NCBI GenBank assembly: GCA_035541895.1
Contig: DATKMK010000013.1
Coordinates: 61,877 to 125,876, forward strand
Length of the DNA: 64,000 nucleotides
Source of the DNA: DATKMK01 sp035541895
GTDB taxonomy: Bacteria > Desulfobacterota > Binatia > HRBIN30 > JACQVA1
Reading direction: 5' to 3'
The translations under genes were made by a program, and so were the position numbers. Below are positions 1 to 9,189 of this stretch, in pieces; the stretch's first letter is position 1, and each line of letters starts with the position of its first letter. The notes beneath the pieces are model-generated. The model saw only the letters and a list, made by a program, of their open reading frames with translations. It had not been told where the DNA came from and searched no databases.

Positions 1-1
1 C

Positions 2-1522
2 GCTGGCGACGTGCGCATCACTCCGCTCACGATTGTCCGCCAATCGGCCATGGTGGAAGCACGGGAACCGATCGTGCTGCGCGGTGAGCGCGGCCGCTTC
101 ACCGTCGTCAGCTGCACCATCGCGGGCACCGGTGGACGGATCGGCGTCGCTGGATCACTCTCGACCTCCGGCATCTTGGACGTGACAGTCGACAGCGGCG
201 GCGATCTCGAATTGGCCGAACTGCTGGTTTCGTCGGTGCAGTCGGCGCGCGGCGCGTTCAACGTGACTGCGCGGATGCAGCGAAGCGAGGCCGGTCAGTG
301 GAGTGTCGCAGGCGCCGCGCGCCTCGAAGACGGCGACCTGGATCTCGGGCTGCCCATTGCTTTCACCAAGACGGACGCGGCGTTGAGTCTCAGCGGCAGC
401 CGAATCGTGATTGACAATCTTGCCGGCAAGGCCGGCGGCGGCACGTTTCGCGTCGGCGGCGCTGCGGATCTTAACGCCGGACCGGAGCTGTCGTGGAATC
501 TGCACGAGGTGGGTACGCCGATCGCGGAGGGCCTCGAGGCGCGGATCTCCGGCTCCGGCACAGTCGCCGGCGATTGGGGCACTCCCATCATAACCGGGGA
601 CGTCGAAGTCTTGAGCGCACTTTACGACCGCACTCTCGCGCTCGGTGACTTCGTTCCGTGGCTGCAAAGGTATCTCCTGCCCACTCCGACGCGCACGGAA
701 GCGGCTGCACGCCCGATCGCACTCGACCTCCGCATCTACGCGCACGACGGCGTGTACATCGACAACAATGTTGCCAAGGTGGAGATGTGGCTGAATCTGC
801 AAGCGACCGGGACGACCGCGAAGCCGGTGGTGACGGGCACCATCGGCTTCGTCAGCGGCGAAGTGATCTACCAAGACCGCACCTTCACGGTCACCGGCGG
901 GTCGATCGACTTTCGCGACGCGCTCGCCATCAATCCCGTCCTGAACATCACCGCCGAGAGCAACGTGACGACCGTCGAGGCCGAATACACGGTGCGCGTG
1001 GTCGTCAGCGGCACGGCGGACAATCCACGCGTGCAGTTCGGCGCCGACGATCCCAGCCTGTCGCAGAACGACGTGCTCAGTCTGGTCGCCTTCGGCAAGA
1101 CGGCCGCGCAACTTCAGCGCGAGGGCAGCAAAGTGTCGCCCGGCACGGCGCTGACGCTGTTGCCGACCAGTCCGGTCGAGCAACAGGTGCGTCGCTTTGC
1201 GGGGTTGGATCGCTTTGAGATCGACGCGACGCAGGCGCAGGACAGCGGGACGATCGAGCCGCGCATCACCGTAGGCAAGGACCTGACCGAGCAGATTCGC
1301 GCGCTCGCCTCCAGCAGCTTCGGCGTGAACGCACAGCGGACGGTGCAACTCGAGTATCGCTTCACCCCGCGCTTCTCGCTGCTCGGGAGTTGGGAGAGCG
1401 ACAGCAGCTCCAACGCCGGCGCCTTCGGCGGCGGCATGAAGTTCCGTTACGAGTTCCGCCGCCTGCCGGTGTCGCTCCGTGCGCCGCGCGAGGCCCTGGT
1501 GGTGCCGCGCGATGCGCAGTAG
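2..1522 (+). CDS. tamB: TamB-family translocation/assembly protein, 3' part only
   Basis: The reading frame is open at the left window edge, so only the C-terminal ~506 residues are present. The visible part is the TamB (DUF490) C-terminal domain: a long run of alternating beta-strand segments with the typical phrases DGVYIDNN, TGTIGFVSGEV and YQDRTFTVTGGSIDF, then SLSQNDVLSLVAFG and a beta-rich end. TamB is known as an inner-membrane-anchored periplasmic bridge that works with an Omp85 partner in outer-membrane protein or lipid delivery. The Omp85 gene begins inside the last codons of this one (ATG at 1512, this stop at 1520-1522), which supports a functional TAM-like pair. The N-terminal signal anchor is outside the window. 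Confidence 0.9.
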   Translation, partial: AGDVRITPLTIVRQSAMVEAREPIVLRGERGRFTVVSCTIAGTGGRIGVAGSLSTSGILDVTVDSGGDLELAELLVSSVQSARGAFNVTARMQRSEAGQWSVAGAARLEDGDLDLGLPIAFTKTDAALSLSGSRIVIDNLAGKAGGGTFRVGGAADLNAGPELSWNLHEVGTPIAEGLEARISGSGTVAGDWGTPIITGDVEVLSALYDRTLALGDFVPWLQRYLLPTPTRTEAAARPIALDLRIYAHDGVYIDNNVAKVEMWLNLQATGTTAKPVVTGTIGFVSGEVIYQDRTFTVTGGSIDFRDALAINPVLNITAESNVTTVEAEYTVRVVVSGTADNPRVQFGADDPSLSQNDVLSLVAFGKTAAQLQREGSKVSPGTALTLLPTSPVEQQVRRFAGLDRFEIDATQAQDSGTIEPRITVGKDLTEQIRALASSSFGVNAQRTVQLEYRFTPRFSLLGSWESDSSSNAGAFGGGMKFRYEFRRLPVSLRAPREALVVPRDAQ

Positions 1523-4295
1523 CGTGCGCGCGGCGATCCTGCTGCTCGTGGCGGTTGTCCCGGCGCGCGGCGAGGTTGGGGGCGAATTCGTCGGGCGCAC
1601 CGTCGCGGCGATCGAGTTCCACTGCCCGGTGAAGGTCGACAAAGCCGATCTCTATCGACTCGTACCGGTGCGGCCGGGCGACACGTTGGCTGCACGGGAT
1701 GCCGATCGCATTCGCGAGCGTCTGATGCAGCGAGGGATCTTCACCGCCGTGAACGTGACCGCGGTGGCGGAGGGCGAGCGGTCGGCTCGCCTGGTCGTCG
1801 AATTGGCGCGCAAGGCCGTCGTCGATCGCGTGCGCTTCCACGGCAATCGCGCGTTGCGCGACAGCGCGCTCGAGCGCGTGGTGCGGCTGGCGCCGTCGGG
1901 AATCTATTCGGACGATGCGCGCCAATTCGCGGAACACCGCATCCGCGAGCGCTATGCGGCGGAGGGGTTCAGCGAGGTCGCGGTGCAGACGGTGCTGAGC
2001 GAGCCGGCACCCGGCGAAGTGGACGTGACGTTCGATATTCACGAAGGGCAACCGCTGCGCGTGGACGGAATCGAATTCGACGGCGACCTGCCGATCCCGC
2101 TCGCCGATCTGCAACGAGCGGCCGGAGTGAAAGTCGGTTCACGTTACGCGCGCAACACGCAGCGCAAAACCGAGAAGGCGGTGGTGCGCGCGCTCCGTCG
2201 CCGCGGGTACTACGAAGCGCAAGTCGATTCGCGTTGGGAAGCGGGCGACAATCGCCGCGGCCGATTGCATGTCCACATCGTCGCGGGTCCGCTGGTGACG
2301 ATTGAGATCAACGGCAACGCGCATCTGAGCGATCGCCGAATCGGCAAGCTGCTCGATCTGCTCGATCGGCCGATCATCACCGACGGAACGTGGCGGGAAC
2401 TGGCGCGCCGGACCCGTCGCGCGTACCAGGAGTCGGGCTACTACTTTGCGACCGTTGGGGTGCACGTCGTGCCGGGATCGCCGAAGATTGTGCGTCTCGA
2501 TGTGGTGGAGGGACCATCGTTGCGGGTCGCTGATGTGTCGTTCGACGGCAACCGTGGGCTCTCGGCAACGAGCTTACGCGCCGCGATGCAGACCGGACCG
2601 CCGAGCTGGATTCCGTGGCGACGCGGCGTGTTGCTCGACGATGTGCTCGACGAGGACCTCCGAAGTCTCTGGTACCTCTATCGCCGCCACGGGTTCGAGT
2701 CGGCGGAGATTGTTGATCTGCGAACGCAGTTCGATCGCGACCGCGGCAAAATCACCATCACGGTCGTCATCGAGGAAGGCCGGCGCACGACGGTAATCGC
2801 GGTCGAGCATAACGGGTTCGTCGGCGTCGCGACGCTGCCATCGGTGAAAGTCCAACCGGGCGTGCCGCTCAATCCCGACGACGTCGAACGCGATCGACGC
2901 GCGCTGCTGTCGGCGCAGCTTCAGGTGGGGTACCCGCACGCCGCGGTGCAGGCCGCCGTATCGCGCGAGCGTCGCGGCGACGAAGAGTGCGCGACGGTTC
3001 GATTCGAGGCGACCCCGGGGACTGCGCAACGCGTCGGCACGATCATCGTGCAGAATAACATCGACACCAAATCACGCGTTGTCCTGCGCGAGTTGACGGT
3101 CAAGCCCGGCGATCCGCTCGATCCCGAAGCCTTGGCGAGCAGCCAGACGCGACTGTATCGGCTGGGGCTGTTTCGCACCGTCGACGTGCGTCCGATTGAC
3201 GACGCGACCAGCGGCGATCAACGCGACCTCGCCGTCACGGTCGCCGAGAAGGCGCCCGGGAGTCTACAACTCGGCGCGGGCTACAATACCCGCGACGGTC
3301 TGCGCGGCTTTGGCGAGATTGCCCACAACAACTTGCAGGGCCTCAACCGGCGGTTGAGCCTGCGGGGCGAGGTCGCGTTGGATCCGTCAAGTTTCTCGCC
3401 GAACGAGTATCTCGGCGTGCTCGGCTACCGCGACCCGCGGTTGCAGGATTCGCTGTGGGCGTTGCGCACGGATCTCATTGCCCAGCGCTCGACGCGCTCG
3501 ATCGACCAGTTCAGCGTCGAGCGATTCGCGCTGGTGCCGGCGCTCGACTACCCGATTCGACCCGGCTTGCGAGTCGGGAGCGAGTTGGTGATCGAACAGA
3601 GTCAGGTCTTCGACGTCGCGTCCGACGTGCTGGCGTTCAACCCGAGCGATCAGGGTCGGTTGCGCACGATCGGGCTGGGTCCGTTCATCGTCTACGAAGG
3701 GCGGGACGACCCGTTCATGCCGCGGCGCGGTGTCTTCGAGTCGTTTCGGGTGCGCTGGGCGCCGGAGGCGACCGGATCGGACGTGCCGTTCGTGCGCATT
3801 CAAGCGCAGCACAGTCACTACGTGCCGCTCACCGACGCGCTCACGTGGATCTACGTGGCGCGCATCGGCTGGGGCTACGCGACCGAAAGCCATGATCAGC
3901 TCCCGATTCGCGAGCGCTTCTTCCTCGGCGGTCGCACCACCGTGCGCGGGTTCAGCGAGAACTCGATCGGGCCGACCGGCACCGCGGGCAATCCGATCGG
4001 CGGCGACTTTGCCGTCAACCTCAACACCGAGCTGCGTTTTCCGTTGGCCTTCGGTGTCGGCGGCGCGACGTTCGTCGACGGCGGCGGCCTGTATCTGCAG
4101 GACACATCGGCCTGCAAGGCGGCCGGTGCGAAGGGGTGCGCGATCAACCTCGACAACTTCCGCCGCTCCGCCGGGCTCGGTCTGCGCTACGACACGCCCG
4201 TCGGCCCGCTCGCCTTGGATTACGGCTTCAAGCTCGACACCCGCAGCGGCGAGTCGATCGGCGAGGTACACTTCAGCATCGGGGCGAATTGGTGA
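1512..4295 (+). CDS. Omp85 outer-membrane assembly protein (BamA/TamA-like)
   Basis: A 927-residue protein. The ATG at 1512 is chosen over an in-frame ATG at 1479 because it opens directly with a signal peptide (MRSSVRAAILLLVAVVPARG) and overlaps the tamB stop. The region to about residue 585 contains seven POTRA-like units, each recognisable by a strand such as VRFHGN, IEFDGD, IEINGN, VSFDGN or IIVQNN. A 16-stranded barrel domain follows, with the conserved VRGF loop motif (GGRTTVRGFSENS, about residue 811) and an aromatic C-terminus (ANW). E. coli TamA has three POTRA domains and BamA five, so this one is long. Position after tamB suggests the TAM partner, but a general BamA role cannot be excluded. 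Confidence 0.9.
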   Translation: MRSSVRAAILLLVAVVPARGEVGGEFVGRTVAAIEFHCPVKVDKADLYRLVPVRPGDTLAARDADRIRERLMQRGIFTAVNVTAVAEGERSARLVVELARKAVVDRVRFHGNRALRDSALERVVRLAPSGIYSDDARQFAEHRIRERYAAEGFSEVAVQTVLSEPAPGEVDVTFDIHEGQPLRVDGIEFDGDLPIPLADLQRAAGVKVGSRYARNTQRKTEKAVVRALRRRGYYEAQVDSRWEAGDNRRGRLHVHIVAGPLVTIEINGNAHLSDRRIGKLLDLLDRPIITDGTWRELARRTRRAYQESGYYFATVGVHVVPGSPKIVRLDVVEGPSLRVADVSFDGNRGLSATSLRAAMQTGPPSWIPWRRGVLLDDVLDEDLRSLWYLYRRHGFESAEIVDLRTQFDRDRGKITITVVIEEGRRTTVIAVEHNGFVGVATLPSVKVQPGVPLNPDDVERDRRALLSAQLQVGYPHAAVQAAVSRERRGDEECATVRFEATPGTAQRVGTIIVQNNIDTKSRVVLRELTVKPGDPLDPEALASSQTRLYRLGLFRTVDVRPIDDATSGDQRDLAVTVAEKAPGSLQLGAGYNTRDGLRGFGEIAHNNLQGLNRRLSLRGEVALDPSSFSPNEYLGVLGYRDPRLQDSLWALRTDLIAQRSTRSIDQFSVERFALVPALDYPIRPGLRVGSELVIEQSQVFDVASDVLAFNPSDQGRLRTIGLGPFIVYEGRDDPFMPRRGVFESFRVRWAPEATGSDVPFVRIQAQHSHYVPLTDALTWIYVARIGWGYATESHDQLPIRERFFLGGRTTVRGFSENSIGPTGTAGNPIGGDFAVNLNTELRFPLAFGVGGATFVDGGGLYLQDTSACKAAGAKGCAINLDNFRRSAGLGLRYDTPVGPLALDYGFKLDTRSGESIGEVHFSIGANW

Positions 4296-4376
4296 GTGGT
4301 GAGTGCTGAAGTCGCGGGTGGATGGAGAACACGATCAGGCAACAGACCCCATGGCTCAGCGAGATCGAGGCGTGAC

Positions 4377-4745
4377 TCAGGCATGTGGGACGATGCGCGT
4401 GCCTTGGTGAAACACGATTTGCCACTTGCCCTCACAGTGCTGCCAGAGCGAACTGCGCAGCGTGTGGATCGGGGGTTCGGTATGGCTCTGCGCACGATAG
4501 GTGACCAACGCAATGTGGGATGCGAGGAGCCGAACTTCGAACTGTGATGCCGACACCGCGACCGGTGACTCGGCCCGTAACGAGGCCACCACTTGCGCCT
4601 TCGTGCACACGCGGCCGGAACTGCCGAACTCGACGAACGAATCTGCAAGCAACGCCGAGACAACCTCGGACTTGCGAACGCTGGGATCGAGGAGGCTGCG
4701 TTCGTAGCCTTCCAACAATTGTTCGACCGGCCCCTGCTCCTGCAT
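4377..4745 (-). CDS. DUF4440 / NTF2-like small protein
   Basis: A 122-residue protein from the ATG at 4745. The pattern is that of the SnoaL/DUF4440 NTF2-like fold: an N-terminal helix (VEQLLEGYERSLLDP), then SVRKSEVVSALLADSFVEFGSSGR, then strands ending in SLWQHCEGKWQIVFHQGT. Members of this family are often small intracellular enzymes or binding proteins with no fixed function, and nothing here points to a substrate. The gene converges with the Omp85 gene across an 81-bp gap and lies just downstream of the GST gene on the same strand. A longer in-frame start at 4781 is possible but adds residues that do not look conserved. Confidence 0.75.
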   Translation of the reverse strand: MQEQGPVEQLLEGYERSLLDPSVRKSEVVSALLADSFVEFGSSGRVCTKAQVVASLRAESPVAVSASQFEVRLLASHIALVTYRAQSHTEPPIHTLRSSLWQHCEGKWQIVFHQGTRIVPHA

Positions 4746-4787
4746 TTTGGGTTCCAAGTGATTCGATCTCGAACTGAGCAAGACGCT

Positions 4788-5441
4788 TCAGCACGCCCTC
4801 CATGGGTCGACGGCAGACGATGACCACGCCGGCACCTGGTTGATTCGCGCCATCCAGCGCGCAACCGATGGATGCTCATCCTCGGGAAATCCGGCTGCTC
4901 GAAAGTACGTCGTCATGCCTGCGAGCGCGAAGTCAGCGAGGCAGATCTCCGGTCCACACACGAAGCCGGTGTCAACCTTCGCGCCAAGAACCTGAAGAAG
5001 AGTCGCCAGCTCCGGGTCGTTCCAGTTCGATGGGATCGCCGGCTCCGGTTTCGAGAACAGGATTTGCGCAACCCGCGGCGCGAGCACTCGCGTCAGCACC
5101 GGTTGCCAGTGTGACGCCTCCCAGAACATCCACCGCAGCATATCGGCGCGGCGCTTGGGATCTCTCGACGACAACGCATAGTCGCCGAGCACTTCCGAGA
5201 AATAGACCAAGATCGCGTTCGATTCCCACAAGACTGTGTTGCCGTCGACCAGCGTCGGAACCTTCCCCCACGGGTTGAGCGACCGATACGCCGGCGTCTG
5301 TCCCTCGCCCCGGTAGACGTCGACGGATGCGATCTCGACATCTAGCGACAGATGCCGTGCAACCGCGATCGTCTTGCGCCCGTTCGCTGACACGGGCGTC
5401 GTATAGAGGACCGGGACGTTTGTACCTGTCATGACGCGCAC
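4788..5441 (-). CDS. glutathione S-transferase family protein
   Basis: A 217-residue cytosolic GST. The N-terminal thioredoxin-like domain has SANGRKTIAVARHL, the cis-Pro segment GKVPTLVDG and the glutathione-contact ESNAILVYFSE. An all-helical C-terminal domain follows, with the N-capping-type segment CLADFALAGMTTYFRA. GSTs conjugate or reduce electrophiles with glutathione. The exact class and substrate are not evident. The ORF begins with GTG at 5441, with GAGGTG a few bases upstream; an ATG three codons in (5432) is an alternative. It precedes the DUF4440 gene by 42 bp, so they may be co-transcribed. Confidence 0.85.
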   Translation of the reverse strand: MRVMTGTNVPVLYTTPVSANGRKTIAVARHLSLDVEIASVDVYRGEGQTPAYRSLNPWGKVPTLVDGNTVLWESNAILVYFSEVLGDYALSSRDPKRRADMLRWMFWEASHWQPVLTRVLAPRVAQILFSKPEPAIPSNWNDPELATLLQVLGAKVDTGFVCGPEICLADFALAGMTTYFRAAGFPEDEHPSVARWMARINQVPAWSSSAVDPWRAC

Positions 5442-5559
5442 GGCTTACACCTCGAATTCATGGTTGAAAGTCGCACCATGTGCGCGGACCGGGATTCGTC
5501 CACGACGCGGCCGCTGCGACCGCGCCGTGGGACAATCGTGAGTGGCAGCGGGGCACCGC

Positions 5560-6987
5560 CTATGCGGCGCAGCCCATGACGGCTTTGACTTCGAGGAATT
5601 CTTCGAACCCGAACTCGCCCCACTCGCGGCCGTTCCCGGATTGCTTATAGCCGCCGAAGGGCGCACTGAAGTCAGGACCTGCGCCGTTGAGGTGCACATT
5701 GCCGGTGCGCAAACGCGAGGCGACGCGTAGCGCGTGGTCGTTGTCGCCCGACGACACGTAGCCGGAGAGGCCGTAGATCGTGTCGTTGGCGATGCGGATC
5801 GCATCTTCCTCGCTGTCGTACGGCAGAATCGAGAGTACGGGACCAAAGATCTCTTCGCGCGCGACCGTCATGTCGTTGCGCACGTTGGCGAACACGGTCG
5901 GCCGGACATAGTAGCCTTTGCTCAAACCCGACGGCAGGCCGGGCCCGCCGGTCACGAGCTCGGCGCCTTCATCGATGCCGGCCTTGATCAACCGCTGGAT
6001 CTTGTCGAACTGCGCCTTGCTGACGACCGGACCAATCGTCGTCCCTTCCGTTGCCGGGTCGCCGACCTTTACCGCCTCGGCGGCGGCTTTGGCGATGGCG
6101 ATCGCTTCGGCTTGCCGCGATCGCGGCACCAACATGCGCGTCGGCGCGTTGCAGGATTGGCCGCTGTTGGTGAAGCACGAGCGCACGCCGCCTTCGACCG
6201 CGCGTTTGAGGTCGGCGTCGTCGAGGATGATGTTGGCCGACTTGCCGCCGAGTTCCTGCGCCACCCGCTTGACCGTGTCGGCGGCGGCTTTGGCAACCTG
6301 AATGCCCGCACGCGTCGAGCCGGTGAACGACACCATGTCGATACCGGGATGCGACGAGATCGCTGCGCCAACGGTCGGCCCGTCCCCGTTGATGAGATTG
6401 AAAACGCCCTTCGGCACGCCCGCCTCATGCAACACCTCGGCGAAGATGATGGCGTTGAGCGGCGCAATCTCGGTCGGCTTGAGCACCATCGTGCAGCCGG
6501 CGGCGAGAGCCGGGGCGACCTTGCAGGCGATCTGATTGATCGGCCAATTCCACGGCGTAATGAAGCCGCAGACCCCGATCGGTTCCTTGATCAGGCGCGT
6601 GGTGCCCTGATTTTCGACAAACGCATACGACTTCAGCACTTCGAGGGCTTGCGAAAAGTGCGCAAGGGCCGACGGCGCCTGTGCGGCTTTCGCCAACCAT
6701 AATGGGGCGCCCATTTCGGACGAGATGGTTTCGGCAATTTCTTCCATGCGCGCCATGTACCCGGCGATGATCCGCTCGAGCAGCGCCACGCGTTCCTCGC
6801 GCGATGTCCGGCCGAAGGTCTCGAACGCCGCGCGTGCCGCCGCCACAGCCTTATCGACGTCGGCCGCGCTGCCCAAACTGATGCGACCGATGGCCTCCTC
6901 GGTCGCGGGATTGATGACGTCCATGGCCTTCGGCACCGCAGGGGCAACCCACTCGCCATTGATGTAGAACTTGAGACATTCTTTCAT
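5560..6987 (-). CDS. aldehyde dehydrogenase (NAD(P)+-dependent)
   Basis: A 475-residue soluble enzyme of the ALDH superfamily that oxidises an aldehyde to the acid. The catalytic Cys is in NSGQSCNAPTR (about residue 279) and the general-base Glu in AQELGGKSAN (about residue 245). Cofactor-binding PWNWP, LKPTE and FTGST are all present, as is the late EEIFGPV motif. The ATG at 6987 is preferred over GTG at 6993 because AAGAGGAG lies eight bases before it. The family is broad (betaine, succinate-semialdehyde, aromatic aldehydes) and the substrate cannot be read off. It stands alone between the GST gene and the MFS gene. Confidence 0.93.
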   Translation of the reverse strand: MKECLKFYINGEWVAPAVPKAMDVINPATEEAIGRISLGSAADVDKAVAAARAAFETFGRTSREERVALLERIIAGYMARMEEIAETISSEMGAPLWLAKAAQAPSALAHFSQALEVLKSYAFVENQGTTRLIKEPIGVCGFITPWNWPINQIACKVAPALAAGCTMVLKPTEIAPLNAIIFAEVLHEAGVPKGVFNLINGDGPTVGAAISSHPGIDMVSFTGSTRAGIQVAKAAADTVKRVAQELGGKSANIILDDADLKRAVEGGVRSCFTNSGQSCNAPTRMLVPRSRQAEAIAIAKAAAEAVKVGDPATEGTTIGPVVSKAQFDKIQRLIKAGIDEGAELVTGGPGLPSGLSKGYYVRPTVFANVRNDMTVAREEIFGPVLSILPYDSEEDAIRIANDTIYGLSGYVSSGDNDHALRVASRLRTGNVHLNGAGPDFSAPFGGYKQSGNGREWGEFGFEEFLEVKAVMGCAA

Positions 6988-7094
6988 GTGCACTCCTCTT
7001 GGTTCGTGGCGTACGTGACACCTCCTACATGAACCGGACGCGGGCTTGGGTCAAGGATGTGTGAGGTGGGGAAGTCATGGCCCGTGATGTCGGT

Positions 7095-8402
7095 TCACTT
7101 CCGCCTGGAAATGTGCTGCGTCGGATCGACCGCCAACCAGCAGCCCGCGGCGATCAGATAGAACGCCGCGATGCTGAAGAGCGGGGCGTCCCAGGAACCG
7201 AGGCGATCGACGCAGATGCCGACGGCAATCGGGCTGAGCGCGCCACCGAGATTGCCGAACATGTTCATCGAGCCGCTCACGACCCCGGCGTGCGGGCCGC
7301 CGATCTCCAAGCACACGGCCCACGCCGGGGCGATACCCAGAGCGGCCAAGCCGGCCGCCGCGCTCAGCATGAGCGCGGAAAGCAACGGCGACGCCGTCAC
7401 GATCGCCCCCACAACCGACAACGCGGCAAGCGGGAGGCCGACCACTCCCGGCAGACGACGACCAACGCGCGAACCCCAGCGATGGGTGAACTGATCGCTC
7501 AGCCAGCCGCCGAGGAAAACGCCGCCGGCGATCGCCAGCAGCGGCAGCGCGGCGAGCCAGCCCACGGCCGTCAGATTGAATCCGCGCGCGCGCAGCAAAT
7601 AGGTCGGCAGCCAGGTCAAGTAGAAGTACCAGCCGTAAATCGCGCTGAAATACATGGCGCAGACCATCACCAGCGGACGGCTGCGCACGAGCAGTCGCCA
7701 CGGCACGGACGCGGGATGTGCCGGCGGGTCCGCGCCGGCGAGCGCGAGCAGTTGCAGCTCGGCGCCGTTGACACCCGGGTGATCGCACGGGTCGTCGCGA
7801 AACCACCACCACCACGCCGCCGCCCAGACGACTCCCACCGCGCCGAAGATCGCGAACGCGTGATGCCAGCCCATGATGCGGAGGAGCGCCACCACCAACG
7901 GTTGCGTCGCCGCGCCGGCGAGCGCGCCGGCCATGATCAGCAACCCAAACGCGCCGCCGCGCCGGGCCGCCGGCAACCAACGTGCATACACGCGCGCCGT
8001 CGCCGGAAACGCGCCGGCCTCGCCGACGCCGAACAGCAGACGGATCATGAACAGCGAAAGGAAGCCCAGCGCATGGCCGGTGGCGGCGGTCATCGCCGAC
8101 CACCACAACACGATGCGGGTGAGCGCGATGCGCGCGCCGAAACGGTCGGCGAACCAACCGCTCGGGACTTCGAACAGCGCGTACGCCAAGGTGAACGCGC
8201 TGAAGACCAGCCCCATTTCCGTGTCCGTCAGCTTGAGATCGGCCTTGATCACCGGTGCGGCCGTCGCGATGCAGATGCGATCGAGATAGGCGACCGCAAT
8301 CAGCGACAGCGAGAAGGCCAGCACGCCGTGCCGCACCCGCGTGGGTGGAGCGATGGGTTCGTGCGGATGTGCGGGTGCGGTGGTGAGCTGGACGGGGCGC
8401 AC
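7095..8402 (-). CDS. MFS transporter, anion:cation symporter type
   Basis: A 435-residue, 12-helix inner-membrane transporter, starting at GTG 8402. The segment AYLDRICIATAAPVIKAD and the loop-2 motif GWFADRFGARIAL are typical of the major facilitator superfamily, and the helix-4 segment LLFGVGEAGAFP is characteristic of the ACS subfamily (organic anions such as hexuronates, phthalate or tartrate, symported with protons). The C-terminal half keeps GGWLSDQF. No substrate-specific neighbour is present, so the solute is unknown. The gene is followed 100 bp later by the aldehyde dehydrogenase on the same strand, which could hint at shared catabolism, but this is weak. Confidence 0.9.
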   Translation of the reverse strand: MRPVQLTTAPAHPHEPIAPPTRVRHGVLAFSLSLIAVAYLDRICIATAAPVIKADLKLTDTEMGLVFSAFTLAYALFEVPSGWFADRFGARIALTRIVLWWSAMTAATGHALGFLSLFMIRLLFGVGEAGAFPATARVYARWLPAARRGGAFGLLIMAGALAGAATQPLVVALLRIMGWHHAFAIFGAVGVVWAAAWWWWFRDDPCDHPGVNGAELQLLALAGADPPAHPASVPWRLLVRSRPLVMVCAMYFSAIYGWYFYLTWLPTYLLRARGFNLTAVGWLAALPLLAIAGGVFLGGWLSDQFTHRWGSRVGRRLPGVVGLPLAALSVVGAIVTASPLLSALMLSAAAGLAALGIAPAWAVCLEIGGPHAGVVSGSMNMFGNLGGALSPIAVGICVDRLGSWDAPLFSIAAFYLIAAGCWLAVDPTQHISRRK

Positions 8403-8413
8403 GCGGTGCGCCT

Positions 8414-8767
8414 CTACGACGAGCGACCTTGCGTGTACTTGATGATCTCGGCCTTTTCGAGCGTCACCAGTCCACCGCCGCCGGCGGCTTCGATCAACGC
8501 GTCGAAGTGCGGCAGCGCGTCGCGAATCTTCTCTTCACTGTCGACGATCTCGATCAGCACCGGCAGGTCTTCCGAGAGCCGCAGAATCTTCGCCGTGTGG
8601 ATGCGACTGGCGGCGCCATAGCCTTCGATGCCCCGCCACACCGTCGCGCCGGCAAGACCCAACTCGCGGGCCTTCCGCACGATGGCTTCATACAAGGCGT
8701 GACCCCCGCAGCGATCGGACTCGCCGACGAAGATCCGCAGCAGCTTGCCTTCGCCGGTGATTTTCAT
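8414..8767 (-). CDS. DUF190 family protein paired with CrcB
   Basis: A 117-residue protein that starts at ATG 8767, two bases after the crcB stop. It has the DUF190 pattern: LLRIFVGESDR near the start, GLAGATVWRGIEGYG, then LSEDLPVLIEIVDSEEKI. The fold is PII-like (ferredoxin-like). DUF190 proteins are frequently fused to or encoded next to CrcB/FluC fluoride channels, and the tight spacing here matches that. A role in fluoride sensing or channel modulation is inference from linkage. Confidence 0.9.
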   Translation of the reverse strand: MKITGEGKLLRIFVGESDRCGGHALYEAIVRKARELGLAGATVWRGIEGYGAASRIHTAKILRLSEDLPVLIEIVDSEEKIRDALPHFDALIEAAGGGGLVTLEKAEIIKYTQGRSS

Positions 8768-8769
8768 CG

Positions 8770-9144
8770 CTAGAGAATCCTCGCCGTCAGATCGCCGAGC
8801 CAGACCGCGCCCAAGCACAGCACGAGCGTCGCGGCGACGTTGCCGAACGCAGCCGCCGTGCTGCCGTCGCGCAGGAGGGAGACGGTCTCGAAGCTGAACG
8901 TCGACATGGTGGTGAACCCGCCGCAGAAGCCGGTGGTCAGCAGCACGCGGGTGTCGGCGCTCAGCAACCCGCGTTCGATCGACAAGGCAAAGATGAGCCC
9001 GATGATGAAACTCCCCAGCACGTTGACCGCCAGCGTGCCGAGGGGAAATTCCGCGCCGTTCCATTGTTGGACGAACCCGGTTAGCCAGTAGCGGCAGAGC
9101 GACCCGACCAGGCCGCCGATTCCGACGAGCAACGTGCGCGGCAC
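8770..9144 (-). CDS. crcB: fluoride efflux channel CrcB/FluC
   Basis: A 124-residue, four-helix membrane protein with the FluC signature: GGLVGSLCRYW near the start, FPLGTLAVNVLGSF in helix 2, and GFCGGFTTMSTFSFE with the Phe-box residues. FluC proteins form antiparallel dimers that let fluoride leave the cytoplasm passively. The start is GTG at 9144. Only one channel gene is present, so a homodimer is expected. I looked for a fluoride riboswitch upstream and could not recognise one: the 45 bp before the start lead straight into the porin gene. Confidence 0.94.
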   Translation of the reverse strand: MPRTLLVGIGGLVGSLCRYWLTGFVQQWNGAEFPLGTLAVNVLGSFIIGLIFALSIERGLLSADTRVLLTTGFCGGFTTMSTFSFETVSLLRDGSTAAAFGNVAATLVLCLGAVWLGDLTARIL

Positions 9145-9189
9145 GCCTCGCTCAAACCATACGCCGCGCGGAGACTCAAGCCAGCTTGA

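Noticed and set aside
155..1642. Long minus-strand ORF opposite tamB
   Set aside because: Arg/Ala/His-rich shadow in a high-GC coding region; the plus strand has clear TamB sequence.
3387..4271. Minus-strand ORF opposite the Omp85 barrel
   Set aside because: No family pattern and complete overlap with the conserved barrel coding frame.
9145..9189. Fluoride riboswitch before crcB
   Set aside because: Only 45 bp before the porin stop, and no recognisable conserved fluoride-aptamer core.
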